Counted from the first letter of the stretch, positions 1 to 5,980 are shown. The stretch: 6,528 nt of DNA from Actinomycetota bacterium (GCA_019347775.1 JAHWKP010000096.1:1-6528), one strand, 5' to 3'. Notes: generated by a model not told the origin, from the sequence alone. Numbers and translations are program-made.

Positions 1-42
1 CTAAACCGTGCGTCGCAGGTTCGAATCCTGCCGGGGGCGCCA
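1..42 (+). tRNA. tRNA-Arg (anticodon NCT), 3' part only
   Basis: The window opens inside a tRNA gene. The T arm is complete: stem GCAGG (15-19), loop TTCGAAT (20-26), stem CCTGC (27-31). It is followed by the 3' acceptor strand CGGGGGC (32-38), discriminator G (39) and an encoded CCA (40-42). Counting back through a 5-nt variable region and the anticodon stem puts anticodon bases 35-36 at positions 1-2 (CT), followed by AA. An NCT anticodon with a short variable loop fits arginine (CCT or TCT); serine GCT would need a long variable arm. The first anticodon base and the 5' half lie outside the window. tRNA-Arg 3' ends are common integration sites for tyrosine recombinases, and a recombinase relic lies 500 bp downstream. 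Confidence 0.9.
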
Positions 43-123
43 CCAAAAGTCCTGGTCACAGCGTTGCATGGCCGGTCGGAAGCGCGTCGGAAGGCCCTGG
101 CGCTGCCCCTCCGGGAGGACGCG

Positions 124-156
124 CTCTCCCTGACTCTCTCCCTGACTCTCCCTGAC
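124..156. repeat. 12-bp tandem repeat, about 2.75 copies
   Basis: The unit ctctccctgact occurs at 124-135 and 136-147, followed by a shortened copy, ctccctgac (148-156). It lies in the 220-bp stretch between the tRNA end and the first gene. That stretch also contains a GC-only inverted repeat (CGCCGCC at 162-168, GGCGGCG at 178-184) but no recognisable gene or promoter. Direct repeats near an attachment site can be recombinase arm-binding or excisionase sites, but here simple slippage is equally likely. Confidence 0.6.
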
Positions 157-263
157 GATGTCGCCGCCATCCTCCGCGGCGGCGTGCTGGCGAGGGCGAG
201 CCTGGAGGTTCTCTCCAACCGTGGCCGAGAAGCCCCGGGATGGCGTTGACATGCGGAGGACCG

Positions 264-512
264 ATGAACACCGACTACGACCTCTGGGTCGACTTCACGC
301 GGATGCGAGACGCCGGGCGGGTGCTGACGCGCCTGCGCGACGCCAAGCCAGGCTTCGTCCCCATTGCCGGCAGCTACGTCACTGTCGGATGCGAGGACGC
401 CGAATCTGCGGTCGCCCGCATCCTGTGGGTGGATGCGGAGGGCACCATCGAGGTCGAAGTGCTCCCAGGCAGCGTCGAAGAGAACCGCGACCTCCTCACT
501 TCTCCCTACTGA
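264..512 (+). CDS. Small protein of unknown function, 82 aa
   Basis: An 82-residue acidic soluble protein beginning MNTDYDLWVDF and ending LLTSPY. There is no signal peptide, membrane segment or recognisable catalytic motif. Alternating hydrophobic stretches around residues 36-45 and 53-69 (ending IEVEVLPGS) suggest a small beta-rich fold. The ATG at 264 is preferred over an in-frame ATG at 240 because GGAGG (255-259) lies just upstream of it, with a short spacer of 4 nt; the 240 start has no ribosome binding site. It ends 31 nt before the integrase relic on the same strand, so it may be cargo of the same decayed element or an excision-related gene. I do not recognise the family and assign no function. 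Confidence 0.6.
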   Translation: MNTDYDLWVDFTRMRDAGRVLTRLRDAKPGFVPIAGSYVTVGCEDAESAVARILWVDAEGTIEVEVLPGSVEENRDLLTSPY

Positions 513-543
513 GGCCGTTCGGCGCCTCGATCGAAAGCACGCA

Positions 544-970
544 ATGAAGGGCTCGATGCGCCAGCGCAGTCCCGGCTACTGGCAGCTGCGCGTCTTCGCG
601 GGATCGTGCCGTCGAGCGCGGCACCGCCGCCGGCGTCCCGCCACAGCCCGCCGACTTCGTGTTCGAGCGAGCGCGGGGATCCGACGAGTCGCTCCCGCCC
701 GACCGCATCGGCCAGGCCTGGTACCGGTTGTGTCGGGTGCTCGGCGTCAAGGCCCGCCTGCACGACCTCCGTCACCTCCAGGCGTCGCTGTTGCTCGACG
801 CCGGCGAGGCGGTCACCACCGTGGCCGCTCGCCTCGGCCACCGTGACACTTCCACCACCCTGAAGGTCTACGGCCACCTCATGCCCGGCGCCGATACCCG
901 TGCCGCCGGCATCGTGGGAGCGGCGTTCCGTCGTCCGAACGATGAGCCAGTGGACCATCCTGAGGCGTGA
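544..970 (+). pseudogene. Tyrosine recombinase (phage-type integrase) relic, internally deleted and frameshifted
   Basis: The first 20 codons from ATG 544 read MKGSMRQRSPGYWQLRVFAG, a typical N-terminus of actinobacterial phage-type integrases. Near 598-605 the similarity jumps to another frame, starting RDRAVERGTAAGV. From about 659 to the TGA at 968-970 this frame encodes the C-terminal catalytic part: HDLRH (second catalytic Arg and preceding His), LGHRDTSTTLKVYGHL (second His and the tyrosine nucleophile). The core-binding domain and the region with the first catalytic Arg are missing. Intact enzymes of this family are usually about 350-450 residues, so several hundred bases appear to have been deleted at the junction. 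A 103-residue product could start at ATG 659, but without the first Arg and the DNA-binding domain it should not recombine DNA. It reads away from the tRNA end. Confidence 0.85.
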
Positions 971-1031
971 GCGAGAGAGGCGACCCGGCGCCCCGGCATG
1001 AGAGCCAGCCCCGGCTGGGCCACTCAGTCAG

Positions 1032-1072
1032 CTAGTCAGTATGGAACGGGCCGGCCGTTCCATACTGACTAG
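1032..1072. terminator. Perfect 18-bp inverted repeat, probable bidirectional terminator
   Basis: Bases 1032-1049 (CTAGTCAGTATGGAACGG) pair without mismatch with 1055-1072, around a 5-nt loop (1050-1054). It sits between the convergent ends of the integrase relic (970) and the secreted-protein gene (stop at 1089-1091). The position fits a bidirectional transcription terminator. There is no T-tract on either side, as in many GC-rich actinobacterial terminators. A weaker hairpin, CCAGC-CCCG-GCTGG (1005-1018), lies closer to the relic. The length and perfection would also fit a protein-binding dyad. Confidence 0.6.
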
Positions 1073-1103
1073 ACGGTCTCGTCACTGACTAGACGGTCTC
1101 GTC
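1064..1103. repeat. 20-bp perfect tandem duplication spanning a stop codon
   Basis: The unit actgactagacggtctcgtc occurs at 1064-1083 and again, identically and directly adjacent, at 1084-1103. The right copy holds the last codons and TAG stop of the minus-strand secreted-protein gene. The left copy repeats them after the stop and overlaps the right arm of the inverted repeat at 1032-1072. Confidence 0.95.
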
Positions 1104-1745
1104 GGACCACTGGCCGTGGAGCCTCAGCACGGCGTCGGAGTACGCCCCGAGCTCTTCGCAGCTGTCGGCCTCATGGCGCTCCAACACGAGCGGCAGGCAG
1201 GTGAGCTGGCCGGTCAGGCGTCCCTCACCCTCGAGGTCGGAGAAGATTCCCGTGCCTCCGGTGATCTCCCAGGTTCCGCCGCGGATCTGCAGCTTGTCCC
1301 CGGCCTCAACGAACCGTGCCTCGTAGTCGAAGTGGATCTCGTCTCCGGAGTCGCAGTGGACAGTGGTGATGGTGCCCTCGATGGTCCCGGTCCTGCCGTC
1401 GTACTCGGTCACCGTTCCGTCGATGTCGTGGCGAACCGCATCAGGATTGTCGACACCGGGGTAGTCGGGAGCGATGCGCAGGGCGCGATCGTTGTGGGGG
1501 GCAGGCTCGTCACACTCGATCGAGGAATAGGAGAAGTTCTCGCCCTCTTCGAAGTCGTAGTCCAGGGCGTCAGCGTCGAACAGCAAGTCGGCGCCGCCGG
1601 GACTGCCGAACTCGCTGTGAGCGTGCGCGCTCATCACGAAGGCACCGTCGGTCTGGTCCTCTGTCTGGGTGAGGGCAGGGCTGGCCGCGAGGGTCAGCAG
1701 GGGCATGACCAAAGCGGTGGCGGCAAATATCGACGTTCTGCGCAT
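1089..1745 (-). CDS. Secreted protein with signal peptide, possible AOC/dirigent-like beta-barrel
   Basis: The 218-residue product starts with a classical signal peptide: MRR, a hydrophobic core at residues 6-20, and a likely cleavage after SPA (residue 24). The mature part is acidic and beta-rich, with four cysteines (78, 131, 183, 196) that could form two disulfides outside the cell. The stretch around residues 156-176 (GGTWEITGGTGIFSDLEGEG) resembles the glycine-rich strand pair seen in allene-oxide-cyclase-barrel-like and dirigent-like proteins, where G-T-G-x-[FY] precedes a G-x-G turn; this is a resemblance, not a proven assignment. The ATG at 1743-1745 is supported by AAGGAG (complement of 1752-1757) at a spacing of about 6 nt. 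It lies 104 bp downstream of the transporter operon on the same strand. No enzymatic function can be named. Confidence 0.85.
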   Translation of the reverse strand: MRRTSIFAATALVMPLLTLAASPALTQTEDQTDGAFVMSAHAHSEFGSPGGADLLFDADALDYDFEEGENFSYSSIECDEPAPHNDRALRIAPDYPGVDNPDAVRHDIDGTVTEYDGRTGTIEGTITTVHCDSGDEIHFDYEARFVEAGDKLQIRGGTWEITGGTGIFSDLEGEGRLTGQLTCLPLVLERHEADSCEELGAYSDAVLRLHGQWSDETV

Positions 1746-1849
1746 AGGTAGCTCCTTGCGTTAGGGTATGGCGTCCGCTGCCTCCCCTGGCCAGCTGCGG
1801 CGCAAACATCCACGCGGTGTCGCCTTCAGGATGTGGCATCGCCATCGTT

Positions 1850-2689
1850 TCACTCGCCCCCGCCCGCCGTGCTCGGACGGTATCGAAAGACGTAGCTCTC
1901 GATGGCCCCGAGGACGGCATTGACGAGGAAGCTGAGCGCACCGGCGACGACGATGAGGGCGTAGACCCTGGCGGGTTGGAACGTCCGTTGCGACTGGGCG
2001 ATGAGTGCGCCCACGCCCTCGACGTTGGTGAGGATCTCCACGAGCAGGGTGATGACCACGGCGATGGGGGCGGCCACCCGCACGCCGAGGAAGATCGCCG
2101 GCAGTAGCGCGGGAACGATCACCTTGCGGATCCGGTCGAGCTTGCCGAGCTGCAGGGACCTGGCAGCGTCGAGCAGGGTCTGATCGATGCGTCGCACTCC
2201 GGCCCTGGTGTTGAGCAGGATGGCCCAGATGGCGGCCAGGGTGACGACGGTGACCTTCATGGTCTCGTCGTAGCCGAGGAGCAGCGTGGCGATGGGGACC
2301 ATGGCGGCAGGCGGCATGGCTCGGGCGAACTCGAAGGTCGGGCCAAGTGCCCGGTCCGCCGCCGGCGAGCCGCCGACGACCAGACCGACCCCGGCGCCGA
2401 GAACGGTCGCGGCACCGAGTGCGATGGAGAAGGTGGTCAAGGTGGCGACGACGGCGGCGAGGAGCACGCCGTTCTCCCACAGGGCGATCAGGGCCGAGCC
2501 CCACGTCGACGGCGGGGGGAAGTACGGGGACCCGGGTGAGCCGGCGAGCTCCCAGACGCTCAGGAGCACCACGAGGGGCAGCAAACCGCGGAGGAGCGGG
2601 AACGGTGTCGTCCGCTTCCTGTTCCCCCTCTCCTCGCGCGCACTCTGTTGCCGACCGCTGTCCGGACGGGTGGCCGTCTGCGCCGTCAC
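1850..2689 (-). CDS. ABC transporter permease 2, NitT/TauT (SsuC/TauC-like) family
   Basis: A 279-residue inner-membrane subunit of a binding-protein-dependent importer. About 30 polar, basic residues precede the first hydrophobic segment (residues 34-50), followed by further membrane segments near 77-107, 127-139, 145-160, 205-220 and 243-262. The cytoplasmic EAA loop that docks on the ATPase is recognisable at residues 173-197 (LLDAARSLQLGKLDRIRKV then IVPALLP). The GTG at 2687-2689 is chosen because it forms a GTGA overlap with the stop of permease 1 (2686-2688), with GAAGG upstream; the open frame continues further upstream, but only antisense-free shadow sequence of permease 1 is there. 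It is only distantly similar to permease 1, so the channel is probably a heterodimer. Substrate unknown. This is the last gene of the operon. Confidence 0.93.
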   Translation of the reverse strand: MTAQTATRPDSGRQQSAREERGNRKRTTPFPLLRGLLPLVVLLSVWELAGSPGSPYFPPPSTWGSALIALWENGVLLAAVVATLTTFSIALGAATVLGAGVGLVVGGSPAADRALGPTFEFARAMPPAAMVPIATLLLGYDETMKVTVVTLAAIWAILLNTRAGVRRIDQTLLDAARSLQLGKLDRIRKVIVPALLPAIFLGVRVAAPIAVVITLLVEILTNVEGVGALIAQSQRTFQPARVYALIVVAGALSFLVNAVLGAIESYVFRYRPSTAGGGE

Positions 2690-3477
2690 GGTGTGCCGCC
2701 TTCGGGACCGCCTGCTGGCGGCGGGAGCATCCACGAGGCCGCCGAGCGGAACAAGGCGTTGAGGGTGATTCCGAGGACGCCGGCCGACAGGACGTAGGCG
2801 AACATCTTCTCCGGTTGCAGTGCCTGCTGGGCCCGGACGAGGGCGTGGCCGAGGCCTGCGGGGTTGCCGACCATCTCGGCCACGACGGCCAGCACCAGGC
2901 AGAGGGTAAGACCGAGGCGAAGCCCGACCAGGATCTCGGGGACGGCGGCAGGGACGATCAGTTTCCTCACCCTGGTCCAGCTGGACATGTGGAGCATTCG
3001 ACCGAGGTCGAGGAGCTCGCCCGGCACGCCCCGCACGCCTCCGATCGTGTTGATGAGCACCGGCCACACCCCGACGTAGACGACGATGACGAGCTCCATC
3101 CGCAGGGAGAACCCGAAGATCAGGAGCGTGGCCGGCACGAACGTGATCGGCGGTATGGCCTTGGTCACCTCGAAGCTGGTCATCGAGTAGCGATAGGCGG
3201 TGGGCGAGAGGCCGAGCAACAGACCCAGGCCGATGCCGATCACCGAGGCGATGCTCCAGCCGATGAGCGTCACCATGAGTGTGTGGAGGACGTTGGGGAT
3301 GAGCTCACCCGATGCCAGCAGGGTCCGCGCTCCTCGGGCGATGGCCGATGGTGCGGGCAGGTACTGGTAGTCGAGCAGCGACCAGCGCACCGTCGCTTCC
3401 CACGCCCCGGCGAGGAGGGCGAGGGTGAGCAGCCCTGGCCAGTTGACCCGCCCCAGCCGGCGGCTCCGGCTACTCAT
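2686..3477 (-). CDS. ABC transporter permease 1, NitT/TauT (SsuC/TauC-like) family
   Basis: A 263-residue integral membrane protein, a normal length for this permease family. Hydrophobic segments lie near residues 14-30, 64-91, 109-123, 128-146, 184-202 and 226-245. The EAA-type loop is at residues 154-180 (ELLDLGRMLHMSSWTRVRK then LIVPAAVP), where it should contact the ATPase. The region YLPAPSAI (39-46) is the usual conserved stretch after the first helix in SsuC/TauC-like proteins. The ATG at 3475-3477 overlaps the ATPase stop by 8 nt, implying translational coupling, and the gene's own stop overlaps the GTG of permease 2 by 4 nt. Its C-terminus ends in a short Pro/Gly-rich tail. Confidence 0.93.
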   Translation of the reverse strand: MSSRSRRLGRVNWPGLLTLALLAGAWEATVRWSLLDYQYLPAPSAIARGARTLLASGELIPNVLHTLMVTLIGWSIASVIGIGLGLLLGLSPTAYRYSMTSFEVTKAIPPITFVPATLLIFGFSLRMELVIVVYVGVWPVLINTIGGVRGVPGELLDLGRMLHMSSWTRVRKLIVPAAVPEILVGLRLGLTLCLVLAVVAEMVGNPAGLGHALVRAQQALQPEKMFAYVLSAGVLGITLNALFRSAASWMLPPPAGGPEGGTP

Positions 3478-4318
3478 GGCGCTGCATGATCGCCTCGTAC
3501 ACCTTGCGCCGAAGGGCGAGGAACCCTTCGGACTGCTTGGTCTCGATCTGGTGGCGCGGGCGCGAGCAGTGCACCGGCAGTGACTCGCCGATGGTCGACG
3601 GATCCCCCTGCAGTACGAGCACCCGGTCGCTCAGGTAGAGCGCTTCGTCGATGTCGTGGGTCACGAAGACGACCGTCGCACCCGTGCGCTCGTAGACCTG
3701 GAGCAGCTCGTCTTGGAGTGAGGTCTTGGTCATGGCGTCGAGCGCCCCGAAGGGCTCGTCCATGAGCAGCACTGACGGGCGCATGGCCAGGGCGCGGGCG
3801 AGCTGGACTCGCTGTTGCATCCCGCCCGAGAGGCGCCACGGGTAGTCCTTGGCCCGCTTTCCCAGTCCCACCATGGCGAGCGCATCTGCGACCCGCTCCC
3901 GCGCCTCCTCCCTCCCGACCTTGCCCTCGAGCCCGAGGGCAACGTTCTTCTCGACCGTGCGCCACGGCAGCAGCGAGGCGGCGTAGTTCTGAAAGACGGT
4001 GATCACCCCTGGCGGCGGCCCCTCGACCCGCTCGCCGTAGTAGCGCACGCTCGAATCAGGCGTGGGCGCGAGCAGGCCGCCGAGGATCCTGAGCAGGGTG
4101 GTCTTGCCGCTCCCCGACCTCCCCATGATGGAGATGAACTCGCCCTCTCGGACGTCGAAGTTGACGGAGCGGCAGATGCACGTCGCGCCTTCGCTGGAAC
4201 CCAGCTCGACAGTCAGGTTGCGGCACTGAAAGGTGACCTTGCGCTTCACCTGCGCCTGCGGTTCCGTTCGGTCCGCGGTTGGAGCGTCCTGGGTTATCGG
4301 CTGGTCACTCGCCTGCAT
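3470..4318 (-). CDS. ABC transporter ATP-binding protein, NitT/TauT (SsuB/TauB-like) family
   Basis: The 282-residue product is the cytoplasmic ATPase that powers the importer. All hallmarks are present in order: Walker A GRSGSGKT (66-73), Q-loop Gln110 in VFQNYAASLLPWRTV, signature LSGGMQQRVQLARALA (163-178), Walker B VLLMDEP with Asp187 and catalytic Glu188, D-loop GALD (191-194) and switch His221 in VTHDIDEA. The LLPWRTVEKNV segment after the Q-loop is typical of the nitrate/sulfonate/taurine branch. An N-terminal extension of about 25 residues rich in Gln, Thr and Asp precedes the domain. The ATG at 4316-4318 is the first ATG in the portion not shared with the binding-protein gene, giving a 14-nt overlap with that gene; GGAGG lies about 18 nt upstream, so coupling rather than a strong own site probably drives initiation. 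A GTG at codon 24 is an alternative. Confidence 0.94.
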   Translation of the reverse strand: MQASDQPITQDAPTADRTEPQAQVKRKVTFQCRNLTVELGSSEGATCICRSVNFDVREGEFISIMGRSGSGKTTLLRILGGLLAPTPDSSVRYYGERVEGPPPGVITVFQNYAASLLPWRTVEKNVALGLEGKVGREEARERVADALAMVGLGKRAKDYPWRLSGGMQQRVQLARALAMRPSVLLMDEPFGALDAMTKTSLQDELLQVYERTGATVVFVTHDIDEALYLSDRVLVLQGDPSTIGESLPVHCSRPRHQIETKQSEGFLALRRKVYEAIMQRHE

Positions 4319-5363
4319 CCAAGACCAGTTGGTCCGCCTCCACGTCCCCGATGTCCTCGCCCATCTCCTCCAGCACGTCGATCCAGGTGGCGAGATCGTC
4401 GGGCCAGATCTCCAGGTTGAACGTGGGCAACGGGACGCGCTCGGCCACCTGGGGCGGCATGTCGGTGTACCCCTGAAGGATGGTGCGCGCCTCCGGCTCG
4501 TTCTCCTCCACGAACTCGAGCGCCTGCTCGAGCGAGGTGCGGAAGCCCTCGACCACGTCACCGTTCTCCCCGGCCCACTCGCCGTTGGCGATCCAGAAGT
4601 TGGTGGCCAGGGGGAGTCGAATTGCCGCGAACGGGTCACCGAGGGATTCGTGGCCGGCGGCGAGGAGCTGGCTGGCGAAGGGCTCCAGTGCCTCGACGGC
4701 ATCCGCCTGCCCGGCGTTCAGCTGGTCGGGGAGATTGGGCGGGGGCACCTGGACGCCCTCGATGGAGGACGGGTCGACACCCTCCTGCTGCGCCCAGTAG
4801 AGGGTCGCCACGTGGATGACGCCGGTCAGCGTCGGGCTTGCCACCCGCTTGCCCTCGAGGCCGCTCACGTCCTCGATCCCCGAGTCCTTGCCGACGATCA
4901 GTTGGACAAACGGGTTGTCCTCGGTGCTGTTCGTGTTGCCCTGGACCTGGACCACGTCAAGGCCCCCGTTCGCCGCCCTGATGAGGTCCGTTGCCGTTCC
5001 CAGGGAGATCTCGAACTGGCGGCCGAGCGTGGGGGGGATCTCCGAGATGTTGGCCGCAGGCGTGAGTGTGACGTCGAGGCCGTTCTCCTCGAAGTAGCCC
5101 TGCTGCTCGGCGACGTGGAGGAGCAGACCGGTCGTGGCCGGCACGTAGGCGATCCTGACTTCGGTCGCCTCGGCCGTGCCGTCACCCGCCGTGGTGTCGC
5201 TGGTTCCAGCGGTGCCATCCGTGCCCCCGGAGTCGCCACAGGCGGCACCGAGGAGCACAACGGCGAGGACCATGGCGACAAGGCGCCCGCGTCGGCTCTG
5301 TCCTCGCTCCGCGGTAGTGCGTGCGTCGGGACGGGACGAGCCAAGTGGGGAGAGCCTGGGCAT
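4305..5363 (-). CDS. ABC transporter substrate-binding lipoprotein, NMT1/THI5-like (NitT/TauT family)
   Basis: A 352-residue extracytoplasmic binding protein. The N-terminus has a basic n-region (RRGR, 24-27), a hydrophobic stretch (28-38) and a lipobox-like LGAAC with Cys42 as lipid anchor; the -3 residue is Gly rather than the more usual Leu. A Gly/Ser/Thr/Asp linker (43-66) tethers the domain to the membrane. The mature fold begins VRIAYVPATTGLLLHVAEQQGYF (69-91), followed by GLDVTLTP (95-102) and SLGTATDLIRAANGG (120-134), a pattern shared by SsuA/TauA/NrtA/ThiY-like proteins. NAGQADAVEALEPFAS (216-231) is the family's second-lobe segment. The ATG at 5361-5363 has a strong AAAAGGAG (complement of 5371-5378) 7 nt upstream. 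It is the first gene of the operon and supplies specificity. Family members bind nitrate, sulfonates, taurine, pyrimidines or riboflavin; none can be chosen here. Confidence 0.93.
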   Translation of the reverse strand: MPRLSPLGSSRPDARTTAERGQSRRGRLVAMVLAVVLLGAACGDSGGTDGTAGTSDTTAGDGTAEATEVRIAYVPATTGLLLHVAEQQGYFEENGLDVTLTPAANISEIPPTLGRQFEISLGTATDLIRAANGGLDVVQVQGNTNSTEDNPFVQLIVGKDSGIEDVSGLEGKRVASPTLTGVIHVATLYWAQQEGVDPSSIEGVQVPPPNLPDQLNAGQADAVEALEPFASQLLAAGHESLGDPFAAIRLPLATNFWIANGEWAGENGDVVEGFRTSLEQALEFVEENEPEARTILQGYTDMPPQVAERVPLPTFNLEIWPDDLATWIDVLEEMGEDIGDVEADQLVLDAGE

Positions 5364-5370
5364 GTCGGTA

Positions 5371-5378
5371 CTCCTTTT
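5371..5378 (-). promoter_or_regulatory. Strong Shine-Dalgarno of the transporter operon
   Basis: CTCCTTTT on the plus strand reads AAAAGGAG on the coding strand, 7 nt before the ATG of the binding-protein gene. It is the strongest ribosome binding site in the operon and fixes that start. No convincing -10/-35 pair could be assigned upstream of it. Confidence 0.85.
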
Positions 5379-5431
5379 GTGACGACAACTGACGGGCGCG
5401 ACCTATCCGCGCTGGTCGAGTCGGCGACTAC

Positions 5432-5546
5432 CCCCATGGGGACGGCGGGAAACGGTCGGGTCCCATCCCGACTACTCGGTGCCGCCCTGCAAAACGAGGG
5501 CGTCCCCGTCGTAGAGCTCTCACATGGGCGAGGACGTCCTCCGCCC
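5432..5546. promoter_or_regulatory. Cluster of dyad-symmetric sequences upstream of the transporter operon
   Basis: Three dyads lie 69-183 bp upstream of the operon start codon. CCCCATGGGG (5432-5441) is a perfect 10-bp palindrome. GTCGGG (5455-5460) and CCCGAC (5467-5472) form an inverted repeat with a 6-nt spacer. AGGACGTCCT (5531-5540) is a perfect palindrome, extended by GGGCG (5526-5530) and CGCCC (5542-5546) with one bulged base. Positions suit operators or a regulated promoter for the operon, but the same stretch may be coded on the plus strand by a small zinc-ribbon ORF and GC-rich DNA produces chance palindromes. No known regulator motif is recognised. Confidence 0.35.
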
Positions 5547-5582
5547 GTGCGGCGCCCGCGGCCGTCGCAGCCCGGCCGCCTG

Positions 5583-5726
5583 GTGTGGGTCTCAACCGGA
5601 CAGCCGGCGCCCTACCTCGGCTGGTGCCGGTGGTGCGAGCGCACGCAGCGGCTCTCCGACGGAGAGCTGTTCGTGTGCCAGACGTGCGACGGGCCGGCGG
5701 CACAGCCAGTGGGCCAGGCTGGCTAG
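5583..5726 (+). CDS. Possible small zinc-ribbon protein, about 47 aa from GTG 5583
   Basis: This frame encodes a short C-terminal segment with two CxxC knuckles, CRWC and CQTC, 13 residues apart (GWCRWCERTQRLSDGEL then FVCQTCDGP), which is the layout of a four-cysteine zinc ribbon. Third codon positions from 5583 to the TAG at 5724-5726 are almost all G or C, as expected of a real gene here. The start is uncertain: GTG 5583 lacks a ribosome binding site, and an in-frame ATG at 5436 would give about 96 residues, but its first half has weaker coding bias and covers the operator-like palindromes. It is divergent from the transporter operon and its stop overlaps the end of the minus-strand relic at 5723. 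It could be a small nucleic-acid-binding or redox-related protein, a truncated remnant, or chance. Confidence 0.4.
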   Translation: MWVSTGQPAPYLGWCRWCERTQRLSDGELFVCQTCDGPAAQPVGQAG

Positions 5727-5980
5727 GCGATCGACCTGGAACGGTCGTTCTTCTCTTGAAGCTCGAGCATGAGCTCCATGCCATAGAAGTACGGTTCTGC
5801 CGTCGCCAGCGGGTAAGGAGTTCCGAACTCAGCCCGGAGATCGTCGATCGCGGGACGGAGGCGTTGTAGCGGGACACCCTTGCGGCGGTTTCTTGCCGGG
5901 CTTCCCCCTCGGGAAGCTGGAGCACTCCTCGAACGGCTCTCCACATCGCCGTTGGTTCGGGCGAGCGCCAGCTCGTGCAC
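5723..5980 (-). pseudogene. Fragment resembling DUF433/MerR-like antitoxin proteins
   Basis: From about 5881 down to the stop at 5723-5725 the minus strand encodes KGVPLQRLRPAIDDLRAEFG then TPYPLATAEPYFYGMELMLEL. This resembles the helical segment and following strand of DUF433-type, MerR-like proteins, many of which are antitoxin components, where GVxLQxLRxAxxxLR...G...PLA is common. The upstream part of the frame (to a GTG at 5980) is Arg/Ser-rich, low-complexity and unlike the N-terminal helix-turn-helix expected there; neighbouring frames do not supply it clearly either. Full-length relatives also extend further at the C-terminus. It is therefore called a decayed fragment, though a short gene expressed as 85 residues from GTG 5980 is possible. 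It follows the HEPN gene on the same strand, 42 bp downstream. Confidence 0.4.

Noticed and set aside
64..249. Plus-strand frame from TTG 64 with high third-position GC, ending with a segment containing LPDDVAAILRGG.
   Set aside because: No ribosome binding site, a start next to the tRNA end, and a product partly made by the 12-bp repeat; no recognisable family. It remains possible but unsupported.
1..252. 83-residue minus-strand frame ending RPRQDSNLRRTV.
   Set aside because: That ending is the antisense translation of a tRNA T arm and acceptor; the frame is a spurious ORF.
971..1031. Second copy of the tRNA 3' end (attR) after the integrase relic.
   Set aside because: No match to GGTTCGAATCCTGC or the acceptor sequence was found there or elsewhere in the window.
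1116..1751. 211-residue plus-strand frame opposite the secreted-protein gene.
   Set aside because: Antisense shadow: the minus strand has signal peptide, ribosome binding site and sensible composition.
1806..1834. Inverted repeat ACATCC/GGATGT between the operon and the secreted-protein gene as a terminator.
   Set aside because: Only 6 bp with a 17-nt loop and no T-tract of note; too weak to call.
2690..3067. Upstream in-frame extension of permease 2 to about 3067.
   Set aside because: The sequence is the out-of-frame shadow of permease 1; the GTGA overlap start at 2689 fits the family length.
2347..3489. 380-residue plus-strand frame across both permease genes.
   Set aside because: Arg/Gly/Pro-rich antisense product; the minus-strand permeases have membrane segments and EAA loops.
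4233..5435. Long plus-strand frame opposite the binding-protein gene that continues into the zinc-ribbon segment.
   Set aside because: This part is antisense to a well-supported lipoprotein gene; only the tail beyond it may be coding.
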